A stretch of 64,000 nucleotides of DNA from Planctomycetota bacterium (GCA_016873095.1 VGYC01000008.1:18987-82986), one strand, 5' to 3'; numbered from the stretch's first letter, positions 41,885-52,700 are shown. Notes: generated from the sequence alone by a model not told the origin. Translations and numbers: made by a program.

Positions 41885-44599
41885 TTACGGGATGAACAGG
41901 AACTCGTTGCTGTTGAACACGACGCGGCAGGTGTTGGCCATGCCGTGGCGCGCGGCGTAGCGCACTAACGCGGCCGATTCGCGCGGCGTCGGCAAACGAT
42001 TCAGCGCCAGCCGATACGCCAGTTCCACTTGCTTCTCCAGCGGACCGGCGACGGCGACCCGTTTAGCGAAATGCTCACTCATTCGCACCATGAAGGAGTC
42101 GTTAAGCAAAGCGAGAGCTTGCAACGCCGTCACTGAGCTGGCGCGCTTGGCGACGAACTGTGAGGCATCCGGGCAATCCAGCGCGTCCATGAACGGGTCC
42201 GGCACGGTACGGAAGATGAAGCGATAGATGGCGCGGCGGTGGCTGCCGGCAGCGTCCGGATCGAACGCGAGATAGTCGGCCTTCGGAGTCCGATGGATGC
42301 CGCCGCTCTGGATGAAGTGCTTCACCGACGGGCCGCCCATCGCCTTATCCAGCTTGCCGGCCACGCGCAGCACGGCGTCGCGCAGGCTTTCCGCATCGAG
42401 GCGCGTTACGTTCATCCGCCACAGAAGCGCGTTATCGGCGTCCACCTTCGCATACTCGCCATTGAAGGTGGAAGCTTGCCGGTAGGCTGCGCTGGTCACC
42501 ATCAGGCGATGCAGCTTCTTGAGCGAGCCATTCTCCTCGAGCAGATAGCTGGCCAGCCAGTGGAGCAGTTCCGGATGGCTGGGCGGCGAGCCCATCCTGC
42601 CGAGGTCGTTCGGCGTGGCAACGAGGCCCCGGCCGAAGTGGTGATGCCAGAGCCGGTTGGTGATCGACCGCCACGTCAGCGGGTTCTTCGCGTTGCTGAT
42701 CCAGCGGGCCAGGGCGGCGCGGCGCTGGCCTTCGTTTTTCACATCGGCGAGCTTGAAGCGATGATCGAGCGTTGCGACGGCTGACAGCGCCCCGGGCGCG
42801 ATGGCTTTCCCTGGCCGGCGAATGTCGCCGCGCTTGAGCAGATGCACCGGCTTGCATTCCTTCGTGGGACGAAAACTCCCCTGGGCGACGAAATCGCTGG
42901 TCGCCGCATAGACCATCTTCTCCCTGGGCAACCGGCTCAGTTCCACCTCGGTCTGAGTGCGCAGCACATGCAGCGCCAGCGTGCCCTTCTCCTGAGCGTT
43001 GCGTCTGTCGGGCGTCTTCGCCAGGATGTCCTGGATTGCCGGCGGCAACGGCGTTGCGGAATCTGGATCGACAGCCCCGGTTGCCGACAGCCGAGGCCGG
43101 CCGATGAGATGCCCGCCGCCATGTTGCTGTTCGAGCTTGAACTGCAAGCGCGCGCCCTGCGCATGACGGATCGGCTCCTTGAACACGAACACCGCGGCGT
43201 GCGATTGCCCCACCGCCGGGTGGATGCCCCAGGCCGTGCTCATGTTGCCGTCGATGGCCTTGGCGATGTCCCAGCCGGCCTGATTGAAATCGGCGCTGGC
43301 GCGAGCGATGGCAACCGGCACAAGGCCGCCGGCGTCGCGCGGCCCGGCCAGCACCTGAAACTCGGACAGATGCAGGTTGCCGTTGTCCTGACGCCCGGGA
43401 CCTTTCATCGGCAAGCGCTCGTCGCTCATCACCTCCAGGCGCACGGCGGAGATGCTCGCCAGGTCGCTGCTTGCCTCGATGATGTACCTATCCTTCTCCG
43501 GCTTCTTGCCGGCGAACAGGATCGAGCCGTCCTTGAGCTTGCTGACGTCGGCGCCTCTGGTCGAGGTGACTGCTGTCGGTCGCAGCGTGTGCCAGGCATT
43601 TCGCCCGGCGGCGTGCTGCGATTCCCAGGCGGCGACTTCCCGGTCCGCGCCGGCTTCCTTGAGCGCCCGGTCACCGGTCCAGTCTTGCAGTTCCGCCTTG
43701 CGCTTGCTCAGGTATTGCCGGCGTGACCGCACTCCCGGATCGGTGTCGTAGGGACGGTCGGCCCGGTCCACCCCGGCGAAGACGGCTTGCATCGCATAAT
43801 ATTCTTGCTGCGAGATCGGGTCGAACTTGTGATCGTGGCAGCGGGCACACTGCACCGTGGCGCTCAGGAAGGCGAGACTGACCGTGCCGATCATGTCGTC
43901 GCGGTCGAGATACTGGGCGAACTTGCGGTCCAGCGTGTCGTCGCGAATATCCTTGAGAGAGCTTTCATCCCACGGGCCGGCCGCCAGGAAGCCGAGGGCC
44001 ACGGTCGCCTGCGGATCTGCCGGATATAGCACGTCGCCGGCAATCTGCTCCTCTACGAACCGGCCATATGGCTTGTCGCTGTTGAAGCTGTTGACGAGGT
44101 AATCGCGGTAGGGCCAGGCGTTGTCGCGCGGCACGTCCTGGTCGTGGCCGTGCGTCTCGGCGAAGTGGATGACATCCATCCAGTGCCGTGCCCAGCGCTC
44201 GCCGAAATGCGGGCTGGCCAGCAGCCGATCCACGACGCGCTCGTAGGCGTCCGGCGACGGATCTCCGACAAACGCGTCGATCTCCTCCGGCGTCGGCGGC
44301 AGGCCGATCAGATCGTAACTGACGCGGCGCAACAACGTCGCGCGGTCTGCCGGCGGCGCTGGCTTCATCTTCTTGCCGCGCAGCCTGGCGAGGATGAAGC
44401 GATCGATGGGATTGCGTGCCCAGTCGCCGGCAACCGCCGGGACCGGCGGCTTGACGACAGGCTGGAGCGACCACCATGTCTCCTCGGCAGCGTCCGGCTG
44501 TCCCGGCGCCTCGCCGGTCACGCCGAGCGCGACGAGCGCGACGAGCGCGACGACGCCCAGCATGGCAACGAGAAATCGGGTTGACAGGCGCTTGGACAT
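41885..44599 (-). CDS. DUF1549/DUF1553 cytochrome-type protein
   Basis: A 904-residue exported protein with a signal anchor (FLVAMLGVVALVALVALGV). DUF1549: NPIDRFILARLRGKKMKPAP, RRVSYDLIGLPPTPEEIDAF, ASPHFGERWARHWMDVIHFA. A heme c site CARCH (residues 251-255) sits in the DHKFDPISQQEYYAMQAVFA context. The middle region contains a concanavalin/F5-8-like insert (ISAVRLEVMSDERLP to IRHAQGARLQFKLEQ). DUF1553 at the C-terminus: RAALARWISNAKNPLTWRSI, NRLWHHHFGRGLVATPNDLG, SAAYRQASTF, ALALLNDSFM. It is the upstream partner of the DUF1501 gene on the same strand. Confidence 0.95.
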   Translation of the reverse strand: MSKRLSTRFLVAMLGVVALVALVALGVTGEAPGQPDAAEETWWSLQPVVKPPVPAVAGDWARNPIDRFILARLRGKKMKPAPPADRATLLRRVSYDLIGLPPTPEEIDAFVGDPSPDAYERVVDRLLASPHFGERWARHWMDVIHFAETHGHDQDVPRDNAWPYRDYLVNSFNSDKPYGRFVEEQIAGDVLYPADPQATVALGFLAAGPWDESSLKDIRDDTLDRKFAQYLDRDDMIGTVSLAFLSATVQCARCHDHKFDPISQQEYYAMQAVFAGVDRADRPYDTDPGVRSRRQYLSKRKAELQDWTGDRALKEAGADREVAAWESQHAAGRNAWHTLRPTAVTSTRGADVSKLKDGSILFAGKKPEKDRYIIEASSDLASISAVRLEVMSDERLPMKGPGRQDNGNLHLSEFQVLAGPRDAGGLVPVAIARASADFNQAGWDIAKAIDGNMSTAWGIHPAVGQSHAAVFVFKEPIRHAQGARLQFKLEQQHGGGHLIGRPRLSATGAVDPDSATPLPPAIQDILAKTPDRRNAQEKGTLALHVLRTQTEVELSRLPREKMVYAATSDFVAQGSFRPTKECKPVHLLKRGDIRRPGKAIAPGALSAVATLDHRFKLADVKNEGQRRAALARWISNAKNPLTWRSITNRLWHHHFGRGLVATPNDLGRMGSPPSHPELLHWLASYLLEENGSLKKLHRLMVTSAAYRQASTFNGEYAKVDADNALLWRMNVTRLDAESLRDAVLRVAGKLDKAMGGPSVKHFIQSGGIHRTPKADYLAFDPDAAGSHRRAIYRFIFRTVPDPFMDALDCPDASQFVAKRASSVTALQALALLNDSFMVRMSEHFAKRVAVAGPLEKQVELAYRLALNRLPTPRESAALVRYAARHGMANTCRVVFNSNEFLFIP

Positions 44600-44712
44600 T
44601 TGCGGAGCACATCGGGAGGGCCAGGCGGTTCTCACCCGATTCTAGGGCTTCGCGTGGGTCGTCGCAAGCAGAATCGGCGGACGCCGACATCGGCCAGGCC
44701 AGGCGTGGTGCT

Positions 44713-45606
44713 TCAGGCGATGATGCCGGCCTGGGCGCTGGTGATCTTCTTCCAGCCGCCGTTGGCGGCATTGAAGGTCCAGGTGCCGCTGCTGAAGTTG
44801 CCGACAAACACCGGTTCCTGGTAGCCCTTCTCGACCTCCTCGATCTTCGTGGCCACCGCGCTGGTGAGCTTGGTCCAGGTCCCGTTGTTGTAACGCCAGG
44901 TGCCGCTCGCGTAGGTCGCGTAGAAGAAGTCGTTGGTGTACATGACGATGTTGCTGGGCACGGCGCTGGTGATCTTGACCCAGCCGTTAAGCGAGTTCTT
45001 CCAGGTGCCGGAATTGAGCGTGACGACCAGGGACGAGCCGCTGCACACAACGTCCTTCGGCACTTGCGAGATGATCTTGGTCCAGCGGCTGGCATAGTCC
45101 TCGTACTGCCACAGGCCTGAGGCGAAGACCGAGTAGAACGAGCCAGGCCCGATGGCAGCCAGCTTGGTGGCCACCGAGTTGGTCAGCTTGCGCCAGCTAC
45201 CATCGTACTCCCAGGTGCCGGACTTGAAGCTGGCGTAGAGGTTCGGCGAGCCGCTGCTCATGGCAATCGGCACCGCGCTGGTCAGCTTCTTCCAGGAGTT
45301 GTTCTCGTAGCTGTAACTGAACAGCCCGCTCGAATAGCTGGCGAAGAGCGGCGAGTTGACCGGACCATCGTGCATGGCGACCATCTGCAACGGCCGGGCC
45401 TTCGTGATCTGCCGGAACTGGCCATTGTCGTGGTTCTACGCCCATGTGCCGGACGGGTAGGAAAAGTCCGAGACCGAGCACACAAGCCGATCCTCGAGAT
45501 GTTCGACGGTGGGCCTGACCTTGGCCGGCTTGATTCGCTTCGCCGGTGCGTCGAGCGTTCGGGCCTGCTTGCGTGACTTCAGAAACCGGCTGACGAGAAG
45601 CAGCAT
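44713..45606 (-). pseudogene. Exported beta-propeller-like repeat protein interrupted by an in-frame TAG
   Basis: Reading from the ATG at 45606 the protein begins MLLLVSRFLKSRKQARTL and contains VRPTVEHLEDRLVCS, the N-terminal LEDRL-type export motif of planctomycete surface proteins. After SDFSYPSGTWA the frame meets TAG at 45436-45438 (codon 57) and then continues open for 240 codons with at least seven repeats of the type SGTWxYxxxxWxKLTSAV, similar to tectonin-like or propeller blades. In the repeats, the residue after SGTW-x is normally Tyr, so the TAG most likely replaces a TAC/TAT. Downstream translation could restart at TTG 45390. It is a nonsense-interrupted gene or contains a base error. 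Confidence 0.75.
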
Positions 45607-45919
45607 GCGATCCCCTTTCGATGATGTTGAAGTTTGCCGGGCTACACCAGGGAATTGCCAGGCGACGCCGGAACCGGCCAAGAATTTTCGGATTCGACGT
45701 AAATGACTTCATGAACAATGTTTATATCAGACCAGCTGAACTGCAGTCGGCAAATTTCCGTTTTGCCGGCAAAATCATGACGGGTCTCCGCCGCTCCGCA
45801 CATTGGGTGCGGACACGCGCCGAGTTCAACCCCAGCGGGCCCTGGACATTTGTCGGTGCTCTCCATTTACCATGCTTGCACGGCTTCGCTTCGTCAAACA
45901 CCCCGCGAGGAGAGCAACC
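45607..45919. other. Divergent intergenic region upstream of amiE
   Basis: About 310 bases between the repeat-protein gene and amiE. It contains an AT-richer patch (TTTATATCAG at 45721) and a perfect palindrome at 45761-45774. Promoters for both directions should be here, but I cannot define boxes with confidence. Confidence 0.4.
45761..45774. promoter_or_regulatory. TTTTGCCGGCAAAA palindrome, possible operator
   Basis: A perfect 14-base dyad about 145 bases upstream of the amiE start, with a related half-site (CGGCAAATTTCCG) immediately before it. The size suits a dimeric regulator, but there is no regulator gene next to it, so this is only a candidate site. Confidence 0.35.
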
Positions 45920-46963
45920 ATGTTTCACGGCGACATATCCAGCAGCAAGGACACCGTTGGCGTCGCGGTCGTCAATTACAAGATGCCGCGGTTGCACACG
46001 AAGAAGGAAGTCATCGACAACGCCAAGCAGATCGCGCGGTTCATCGACGGCATCAAGGTCGGCCTGCCCGGCATGGACCTCATCATCTTTCCGGAGTACA
46101 GCACGCACGGCATCATGTACGACCACAAGGAGATGATGGAGACGGCATCCACCGTGCCCGGCGAGGAGACGGATATCTTCGCCGACGCCTGCCGCCGCAA
46201 CAAGACCTGGGGCGTCTTCTCCCTCACCGGCGAGCGGCACGAGGAGCATCCGCGCAAGGTCCCGTACAACACGCTCATCCTCATGAACGACAAGGGGGAC
46301 ATCGTTCAGAAGTATCGCAAGATCATGCCCTGGTGCCCCATCGAGGGCTGGTACCCCGGCAACTGCACCTACGTCTCCGAGGGGCCGAAGGGGATGAAGG
46401 TCAGCCTGATCATCTGCGACGACGGCAACTATCCCGAGATCTGGCGCGACTGCGCCATGCGCGGGGCCGAGCTCATCGTCCGCTGCCAGGGCTACATGTA
46501 TCCGGCCAAGGACCAGCAGGTGATGGTGTCGAAGTGCATGGCGTGGATGAACAACGTCTATGTGGCCGTCGCCAACGCGGCCGGCTTCGACGGCGTCTAC
46601 TCGTACTTCGGTCATTCCGCCATCGTCGGCTTCGATGGCCGCACGCTCGGCGAGTGCGGCGAAGAGGAGAATGGCGTGCAGTATGCCGCGCTATCGAAGT
46701 CGCTCATCCGCGACTTCCGCGCCAACTCGCAGTCGCAGAACCATCTCTTCAAGCTGCTGCACCGCGGCTACACCGGGCTCATCAACTCCGGCCAGGGCGA
46801 CCGCGGCGTCGCCGACTGCCCCTACGAGTTCTACCGCAACTGGGTCGGCGACTCGGCCAAAGCCCGCGACGTCGTCGAGAAGATCACCCGGCCGACTGTG
46901 GGGACGCCGGAGTGTCCTATCGAAGGGTTGCCGGCCAAGGCGGGGGCGGCGATGCTGGGGTAG
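45920..46963 (+). CDS. amiE: Aliphatic amidase
   Basis: A 347-residue nitrilase-superfamily amidase converting short aliphatic amides to acids and ammonia. Start 45920 has a GAGGAGAG ribosome binding site and puts the catalytic Glu in [10 protein letters not shown] exactly at residue 59, as in Pseudomonas AmiE. Lys in [15 protein letters not shown] and the nucleophile Cys in [15 protein letters not shown] complete the triad. Further family landmarks: [43 protein letters not shown]. The C-terminus ends [14 protein letters not shown] as in family members. Decayed copies of this 3' end are found ~1 kb downstream. Confidence 0.96.
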   Translation: MFHGDISSSKDTVGVAVVNYKMPRLHTKKEVIDNAKQIARFIDGIKVGLPGMDLIIFPEYSTHGIMYDHKEMMETASTVPGEETDIFADACRRNKTWGVFSLTGERHEEHPRKVPYNTLILMNDKGDIVQKYRKIMPWCPIEGWYPGNCTYVSEGPKGMKVSLIICDDGNYPEIWRDCAMRGAELIVRCQGYMYPAKDQQVMVSKCMAWMNNVYVAVANAAGFDGVYSYFGHSAIVGFDGRTLGECGEEENGVQYAALSKSLIRDFRANSQSQNHLFKLLHRGYTGLINSGQGDRGVADCPYEFYRNWVGDSAKARDVVEKITRPTVGTPECPIEGLPAKAGAAMLG

Positions 46964-47015
46964 ACTCAGCCCGTTCCTTTTTCGTTATTCCGTTGCACTG
47001 TTCAGGAGAAAAGCG

Positions 47016-47955
47016 ATGGGTGCCTGGGGAACGGCCCCTTGGGACGATGACTTGGCTGCGGACTGGTTTGACGAACTTTTCCAGAAAACCAAGTTGGCCC
47101 TTCGAGTCGAGGAGACTTTGAATCTTAAGAGGCTCGAGGAGCATGCGCCAGAAATCCGCGCTGCTGCCTTTGTGTTGGTTGGCTTGGGTCGAAATTACAT
47201 TTGGCCGGTGGAAGATCTCGACAGGCACTTGGCGCTAGCGATCGCTAAACTCGAAGCAATTCGGAAGTTGCCTGAATACGAAGGTTTGTCCGAAATTGAT
47301 GAAGAGATCACCGAACTCCGCTCAAGGCTAACGCCGCAGAAGGGGATGGCAATGCACAAGGCCCGAGAAGATGCCGCAAAGGCGCAGGGTGAGAAAGCGC
47401 TGCGGGACCTAAGCGATCCGGACTCAGCGATTCGTTTTCAAGCAGCAAGGTGGATTGGCAAACAGGCGCGTGGTGAAACTTCAAACTTCGTCGAAGCATG
47501 GTTAGCGACAAAAGAAGCCACTGGTGCGATCATCCAAGCATTCAGCGATTCAGAGCCAAAAGTCGCAGAAGAAGCCGTGTGCGCTTTCCTGCACACATGC
47601 ATCCGGTACTTCCCGGACCGACGTGGCTACCCCGGCGTCGTTCGCCTATTGAAGAGCAATAGGCAGATGACCCGCATCTGTGCGGTTCAAGCCGCCGGCT
47701 ACTTGGGCGGAGAAGAATCACTCAACCAGGTGCTTCCGCTCTTGGCCGACCGAGCAGTCGCGGTGCGCGCAGCGGCCGGTGCCAACCTTGCTGGATAAGG
47801 ACGTGGCAGTGCGCACCTTGACCGCCGACCTTCTGTGCCTCGTTGGTGACGGCAGCGTGTTAGTACATCTCGAAAATGCGTTAGCCAAGGAGCGCAATCT
47901 CTACGCCAAGGAAAGCCTGAAAAAGGCTATCAAAGATATCCGGAAGCGGTCCTGA
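47016..47955 (+). pseudogene. DUF4259/HEAT-repeat protein, frameshifted near its 3' end
   Basis: The protein starts MGAWGTAPWDDDLAADWFDE, the N-terminal DUF4259-type motif, at an ATG with a CAGGAG ribosome binding site. HEAT-like helices follow (DPDSAIRFQAARWIGK, NRQMTRICAVQAAGYLGGEE, LLADRAVAVRAAAGANL). The frame stops with TAA at 47796. The +1 frame continues at once with LLDKDVAVRTLTADLLCLVG and ends at 47955 (KKAIKDIRKRS), so a frameshift lies at ~47780-47795. The two HEAT motifs on either side are closer than normal spacing, so a short deletion may be involved. Lower GC than neighbours in this stretch hints at separate origin. Function unknown. Confidence 0.7.
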
Positions 47956-47977
47956 ATGGGCTGTCAGCCAAGCCGGG

Positions 47978-48150
47978 CGCCGGAGTGTCCATCGAGGCGT
48001 TGCCGGCGAAGGCGGGGGCGGCGCAGCTGGAAGTAGCGCTTGGCAAACCCGCGTTTCACGATCCCTACGAGTTCTACCCAATGGGTCTGCGACTCAGCCA
48101 AGGCCCGCGACATTGTCTACAAGATCACTCCGCCGGCGGTGGAGACGCGA
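47978..48150 (+). pseudogene. Two decayed fragments of amiE 3' ends
   Basis: 47982-48032 matches the last ~50 bases of amiE (GTTGCCGGCGAAGGCGGGGG core), while 48059-48150 matches 46822-46910 of amiE (CCCTACGAGTTCTACC core, then the stretch for DSAKARDxVxKIT). The second fragment lies upstream of the first in the intact gene, so at least two extra copies of the amiE tail were once present in tandem. No frame survives. Confidence 0.8.
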
Positions 48151-48267
48151 GTGTGACCAGGCCAGACGGCCAGCGGCGCTCGCGTGACTCCATTCATTCC
48201 CCTATACTTCAATTAAGGTATTGAACCAACGATCTTCACGCTGTTGGGTAGGCTAGTGGAGAATGCC

Positions 48268-48492
48268 ATGGCCGAATCGGTGTTGGTAGAAATTCAGCTT
48301 CCACGAGATTGGCGCAGGTTTCGCTTGCCGCCGGCCTTGCACGACCGACTTCAAGAATTGCTCGATCGGCAAGATCTCGAGGGCAAGCTATCGAAGCGCG
48401 AACGCCGGGAGGCGGAAGCTTTGGCCGAATTGGTTGACTTGCTCTCGCTCATGCGACTGCGAGCTGAATTGGCGGCCAAGAGGGGAAAGTGA
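48268..48492 (+). CDS. Small acidic/basic helical protein paired with an HNH nuclease
   Basis: A 74-residue protein (MAESVLVEIQLPRDWRRFRL) with a GGAG ribosome binding site. It has an N-terminal strand segment and a long charged helix (LSKRERREAEALAELVDLLS). Its TGA stop overlaps the GTG start of the HNH nuclease gene, so the two are translationally coupled. The layout resembles small-partner/HNH pairs often seen in planctomycetes and cyanobacteria; an antitoxin role is possible but unproven. No family recognised. Confidence 0.75.
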   Translation: MAESVLVEIQLPRDWRRFRLPPALHDRLQELLDRQDLEGKLSKRERREAEALAELVDLLSLMRLRAELAAKRGK

Positions 48493-48911
48493 GTACCTAT
48501 CTGCACGCCGCTCTGGTTCGGTTAGTCCGCGACCGCGCCGGCGATGCCTGTGAGTATTGCCGCCTGTCGCAGCATCTCCAAGAGGCTCGATTTCATGTCG
48601 ACCACATTCTGCCTCGCAGTCGCGGCGGCCTAACCAACATTGACAACTTGGCCTTGGCTTGTGTCACCTGTTCCTTGAAGAAAGCTGCACGTACCCATGC
48701 GCGCGATCCACGTTCGAAGCTGATCGTGCCGCTCTATAACCCTCGTCAGCATCATTGGCCCGACCATTTGCGAGCAAATAGGACCGGACGATTGATCGGC
48801 CGGTCGCCGATCGGACGGGCAACGATTCGAGCTCTCGGCATGAATCGGCCCGCAATCGTCGTCATTCGTCGGACCATGATCATGGTGACGAGCGCACTGG
48901 GCGGTTTATGA
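48489..48911 (+). CDS. HNH endonuclease
   Basis: A 140-residue HNH protein starting at GTG 48489 inside the stop of the preceding gene. Zinc and active-site elements: CEYCRLSQ, FHVDHILPRSRGG (His-x-Asp-His), NIDNLALACVTCSLKK. The C-terminal third (PRQHHWPDHLRANRTGRLIG, then RATIRALGMNRPAI) is the usual tail of this standalone HNH group. Likely a restriction-like or toxin-type nuclease of unknown target. It is followed immediately by a start-less Rpn/PD-(D/E)XK-like frame. Confidence 0.9.
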   Translation: MSTYLHAALVRLVRDRAGDACEYCRLSQHLQEARFHVDHILPRSRGGLTNIDNLALACVTCSLKKAARTHARDPRSKLIVPLYNPRQHHWPDHLRANRTGRLIGRSPIGRATIRALGMNRPAIVVIRRTMIMVTSALGGL

Positions 48912-49722
48912 TGGCACCGAAAGCGGAAGGGAGCATTTCCTCGCTCCCGAAGGCAGCCGGCAGATTCTCGATCTGGTCGCAAAGCTGCCAACCCGACAAG
49001 CCGTTGTCAGCCAGACCGCTTCGACCGAGAACTGGCTGGCACTGTTGCATATCGAGATCGAATCTCCCGATAAGGTCGCGCCCTTGCGGCCACGCATGTT
49101 CGATGCCTACGTGCAACTGCGACGCAAGCATCGCTTGCCGGTGTTGCCCATCGGCGTGTATTTGCGCGTGGGCCTGAACGGGATCGGCGTGGACGCCTAC
49201 GAGGAGCATTTCTGGGAACTTCGTCCGCTGCGTTTCGAGTATCTGTACGTTGGCTTGCCGGCGCTGGACGCGGTAGAATACGTGACGGGAGAGAACTGGC
49301 TGGGCGTGGCCCTGTCAGCCTTGATGACAATCTCGAAGGACCGGGTGGCCTGGCTTGGGGCGGAAGCGTTGCGCCGCATTCAGGCGGCTCCGCTCGACGA
49401 TCAACAGCGTTTCCTTCTGGGAGAGTGCGTCCAGGCCTACCTGCCGCTCAGCGAAGAGCAGCAACGCAAGTTCGAAAAGCTCATCGCGTCGGAGAATTAC
49501 AAGGGAGTGCAAGCCATGAACGTTACCTGGTACGAGAAGGGCATCGAGAAGGGAATCGAGAGCGGCCGACGCGAAGCCCTGCGCGAAATGCTGGAGGAAC
49601 GCTTTGGCGCGTTGCCGTCCTTGGCCCTTGCCAAGCTTGAGCAGTCGTCTCTGGATCAGCTACGCGCGCTGCAGCGGTCCCTGGCAAAGGCCAAGTCGCT
49701 TCGCGACCTCGGTCTGGCTTGA
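48889..49722 (+). pseudogene. Rpn/PD-(D/E)XK-like transposase-associated protein lacking a proper start
   Basis: The frame is open from 48889 with recognisable sequence (AVYDGTESGREHFLAPEG, then LALLHIEIESPDKVAPLRPR, MFDAYVQLRRKHRLPVLPIG) well before the first usable start, a TTG at 49045. The family normally has ~40 more N-terminal residues with the first catalytic Asp; here the sequence abuts the HNH stop, so the 5' end is missing. The C-terminal part (WYEKGIEKGIESGRREALRE) carries the GxExGxExG repeat typical of these proteins. Either a truncated remnant or a product translated from a non-ATG start. Confidence 0.65.
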
Positions 49723-49798
49723 CCCTTCGACTGTCTGTGGCCCAGCCGGTCCGTAGGATAATGGTAATGTGGGCCGATGACTGTTTCTGCCATGCATC

Positions 49799-52700
49799 AT
49801 GCCGCACATATCGGTTCGTTGTCCTCACTGTTTGAGTGTCTACCAGCTGGACCCGAGCTTGCTCGGGAAGAGCCTGCGCTGTCCGAACGCGCAGTGCCGC
49901 GAGATCTTCGAGGTCCGCGATGAGACAGCGCCGGCGCCCGTGCCTGCGCATCCGGCCGGTCCGCCGGCAGCGCCCTTGGCTGGCGGCGCGCAGACAAGTG
50001 GCACTGTCGGCGACATGGTGCCGATCCTGACGGCGGAGGTGGCAGCCGCGGCGGCGTCCGCGCCGGAGTCCAAAACGCCGCCGCCACCACCATCACCACC
50101 GTCTCCACAGCCACCAAGGCCGCCGCGCGTTCCCGAATTGCCGGCAAAGCCCGAGTCGCTCGCTCCGACAGCACCGACTTGGAAGGGCGCGCCGCCGCCG
50201 GTACGCAGTGGGGCGGCAGCAACGCGCGAAGTGCCACCGCCGCGCGAGGTGCCTTATCGTGAAGCGGCACATCCCGTGCCGGAAACCTCTGCCGAACTGG
50301 ATCTGCCCGAGGACTGGACTCCCGAGGAAAGCGATGAGCCGGCCCCACTCGCGCCATCCCCCGCACCGGCTACGCCGGCTGTACCTACGGAGCATGGCGT
50401 GCGCGAACTGGGACCAGGAACCTGGGCGGCGCCTCCCGTGCGCCGAGCGGCAGTCCTGTCGGCCGATGGCGAACCGACAGCCGTTGCTACGCTGCCGCCG
50501 CCCAAAGCCTCGTCGCCGTCCGCATCCGCCGGCGGCAAGAAAGCCAGGCGACGCTCGCGCTGGATCGTGGCGGGACTGCTGCTCGTCCTCGTCAGCGGCC
50601 TGAGCCTGGCCGGCTGGCTGGCCATGCGCCGGCAGGCGGGCAACGAGACGGAACTCTTCAAGAACGCGGAACGCGAGTACCAGGAGCATCGCTTTGCCGA
50701 TGCCGCCGTACTCTTTCAAGACCTGTTGCGCGACTTCCCCGGCAGCGAGCAGCGCGGGCTCTATCGCTTCCTGGGCGAGCTGAGCGCCGTCCGCGAGGCC
50801 ATCTATTTTCCCGGCGAGAAGGGACTCGACGGGACGCTCGGCCGCATCGGCCAGTTCCTCGACTACTACAAGGGGGATCCACTGCTCAAGGCGTACGAGC
50901 CGGACGTCTGGAAGACCCTGCACAAGCTTGGCAAGGAACTGGGCGAGGACGCGACGGCGAAGAAGGATCGCGCACTCTTGCGTCGGGCGCGCACGGCGAT
51001 CGACGTCGCCGGTCAGCTGGATGTGGCTGCGACACCGAATAATCGGGAGATGCTCCGCCGCGCTCGCGACGCTCTGCTGGAAACCGAGAAGCACATTGTC
51101 GAACGCGAGCACCGCGAGGCGCTGATCGCACGCCTGAAGGAGTTGTCTGCCCGGCCGTCGTCGCAAACCGTGCAGTTTGCCCGGCAGCTGGTTGCCGATG
51201 CTGGCCTGGGCAACGATGCCGAGCTGAAAGAATTGCTGCAACGTCTGCTGACGGCGCACATCGGTCAGGTAAGCTACACGCCGGAAGCCTCCGGAGCGCT
51301 CAAGCCGCCGCCGGGCGATGAGGGGACGTCGTTGCTGGTCACGTCGGCCGTGGGCAAGGTCGTGCCGATTGCCATGAAGGCGCAGACGATCTTCGCGCTG
51401 GCACGCGGCGTGCTCTATGCGCTGGACGCGCGCGACGGCCAGGTCCGCTGGGCACGGCGCGTCGGCATTGACAATCAGCATCTGCCGTTGCGCTTGCCGG
51501 CCACTTCATCCGCCGCCGAACTGGCCGTCATCGCCGGCATCGATGACAGGACATTGTCGGCCGTCGCCGTCAACACGGGCGACGTCGCCTGGCAGCATGT
51601 CCTCGACGAGTCGCCGCTCGGGCAGCCGGTGCTCGTCGGCGCACGCATCCTGGCAGCGACGTATTCCGGCCGAGTCGAGGAGATCGATGCCTGGACCGGC
51701 AAGCCGCTTGGGTCGTACAGGCTGGGCGAGCCACTGGCAGCAGGCGCGGCGCGTCAGGACGGCTCGCCGTTGCTCTATGTCCCCGCTGCCAGCTATGCGA
51801 TCTATGTGCTCGATCTGGAAAAACACGTCTGCGACCGTGTTCTCTACTCAGGCCACGCTCACGGCGCGCTGCGCTCACCGCCCGTCGTCGTCATCGACCC
51901 GGGCAAGACCGCGGGTCTGATGATTCTCGAGGAGACCGACGGCCTCGATGCGGTCAGGCTGCGCGTCTACGCCCTGCCCATCCGCGATCCCGATCAGAAG
52001 CCGTTACCCGTGGAACAGAAGGTCCGCGGCTGGTCATGGTTCGCGCCATTTCAGGACGGCGAGCGACTGCTTTCGGCCACGGATGCCGGCGTCCTTGGCT
52101 ACTGGGGCATTCGCCAGAAAGGCAATCGCGACCCCGCCTTGTTCCCGTGGTTCAAAAAGGAGCTGATGGTGGCGGAAGGCAAGGCGGACCGCAGCGCCCG
52201 CGCCTTCGTGGCCCATGCCGACGCCGACAATGTCTGGACGCTCAGCAACGCACGGCTGCAACGCTGGCGGAGCGCCCTCCATCCCGAGGACGGACCGCAA
52301 CTTTCCGCCGCCTGGTCCGAATCGATCCCGCTGGGAGCGCCGTTGCATGAAGCGCAGGTGCATCGCGACAATGACGGCAACACCATGCTGTTTCTGGTCA
52401 CGCAGGATCTGCGGAGCGCGACGTGCCTGGCCAGCGCCGTGAGTGCGGCCGATGGCCGCATCCTGTGGCAGCGACGTCTCGGCGCCGTTTGCCAGGGCCC
52501 GCCAGTCACGATCGGCAAGCAGATCTTGCTGGACGACGCCAATGGCCTCTATGCCTTTGAAGATGGGGCTCCCGGAGAGCGCTGGCAGCAAGCCGGCACG
52601 ATGGTGCTGCCCGCCGGCGGGAAGCCAACGAGATTCCTCGTCTTGCCGGGACACGGGAAGTACCCTGGGTGTGTCCTGGGAGTTGGCGCTGGTCGCGACA

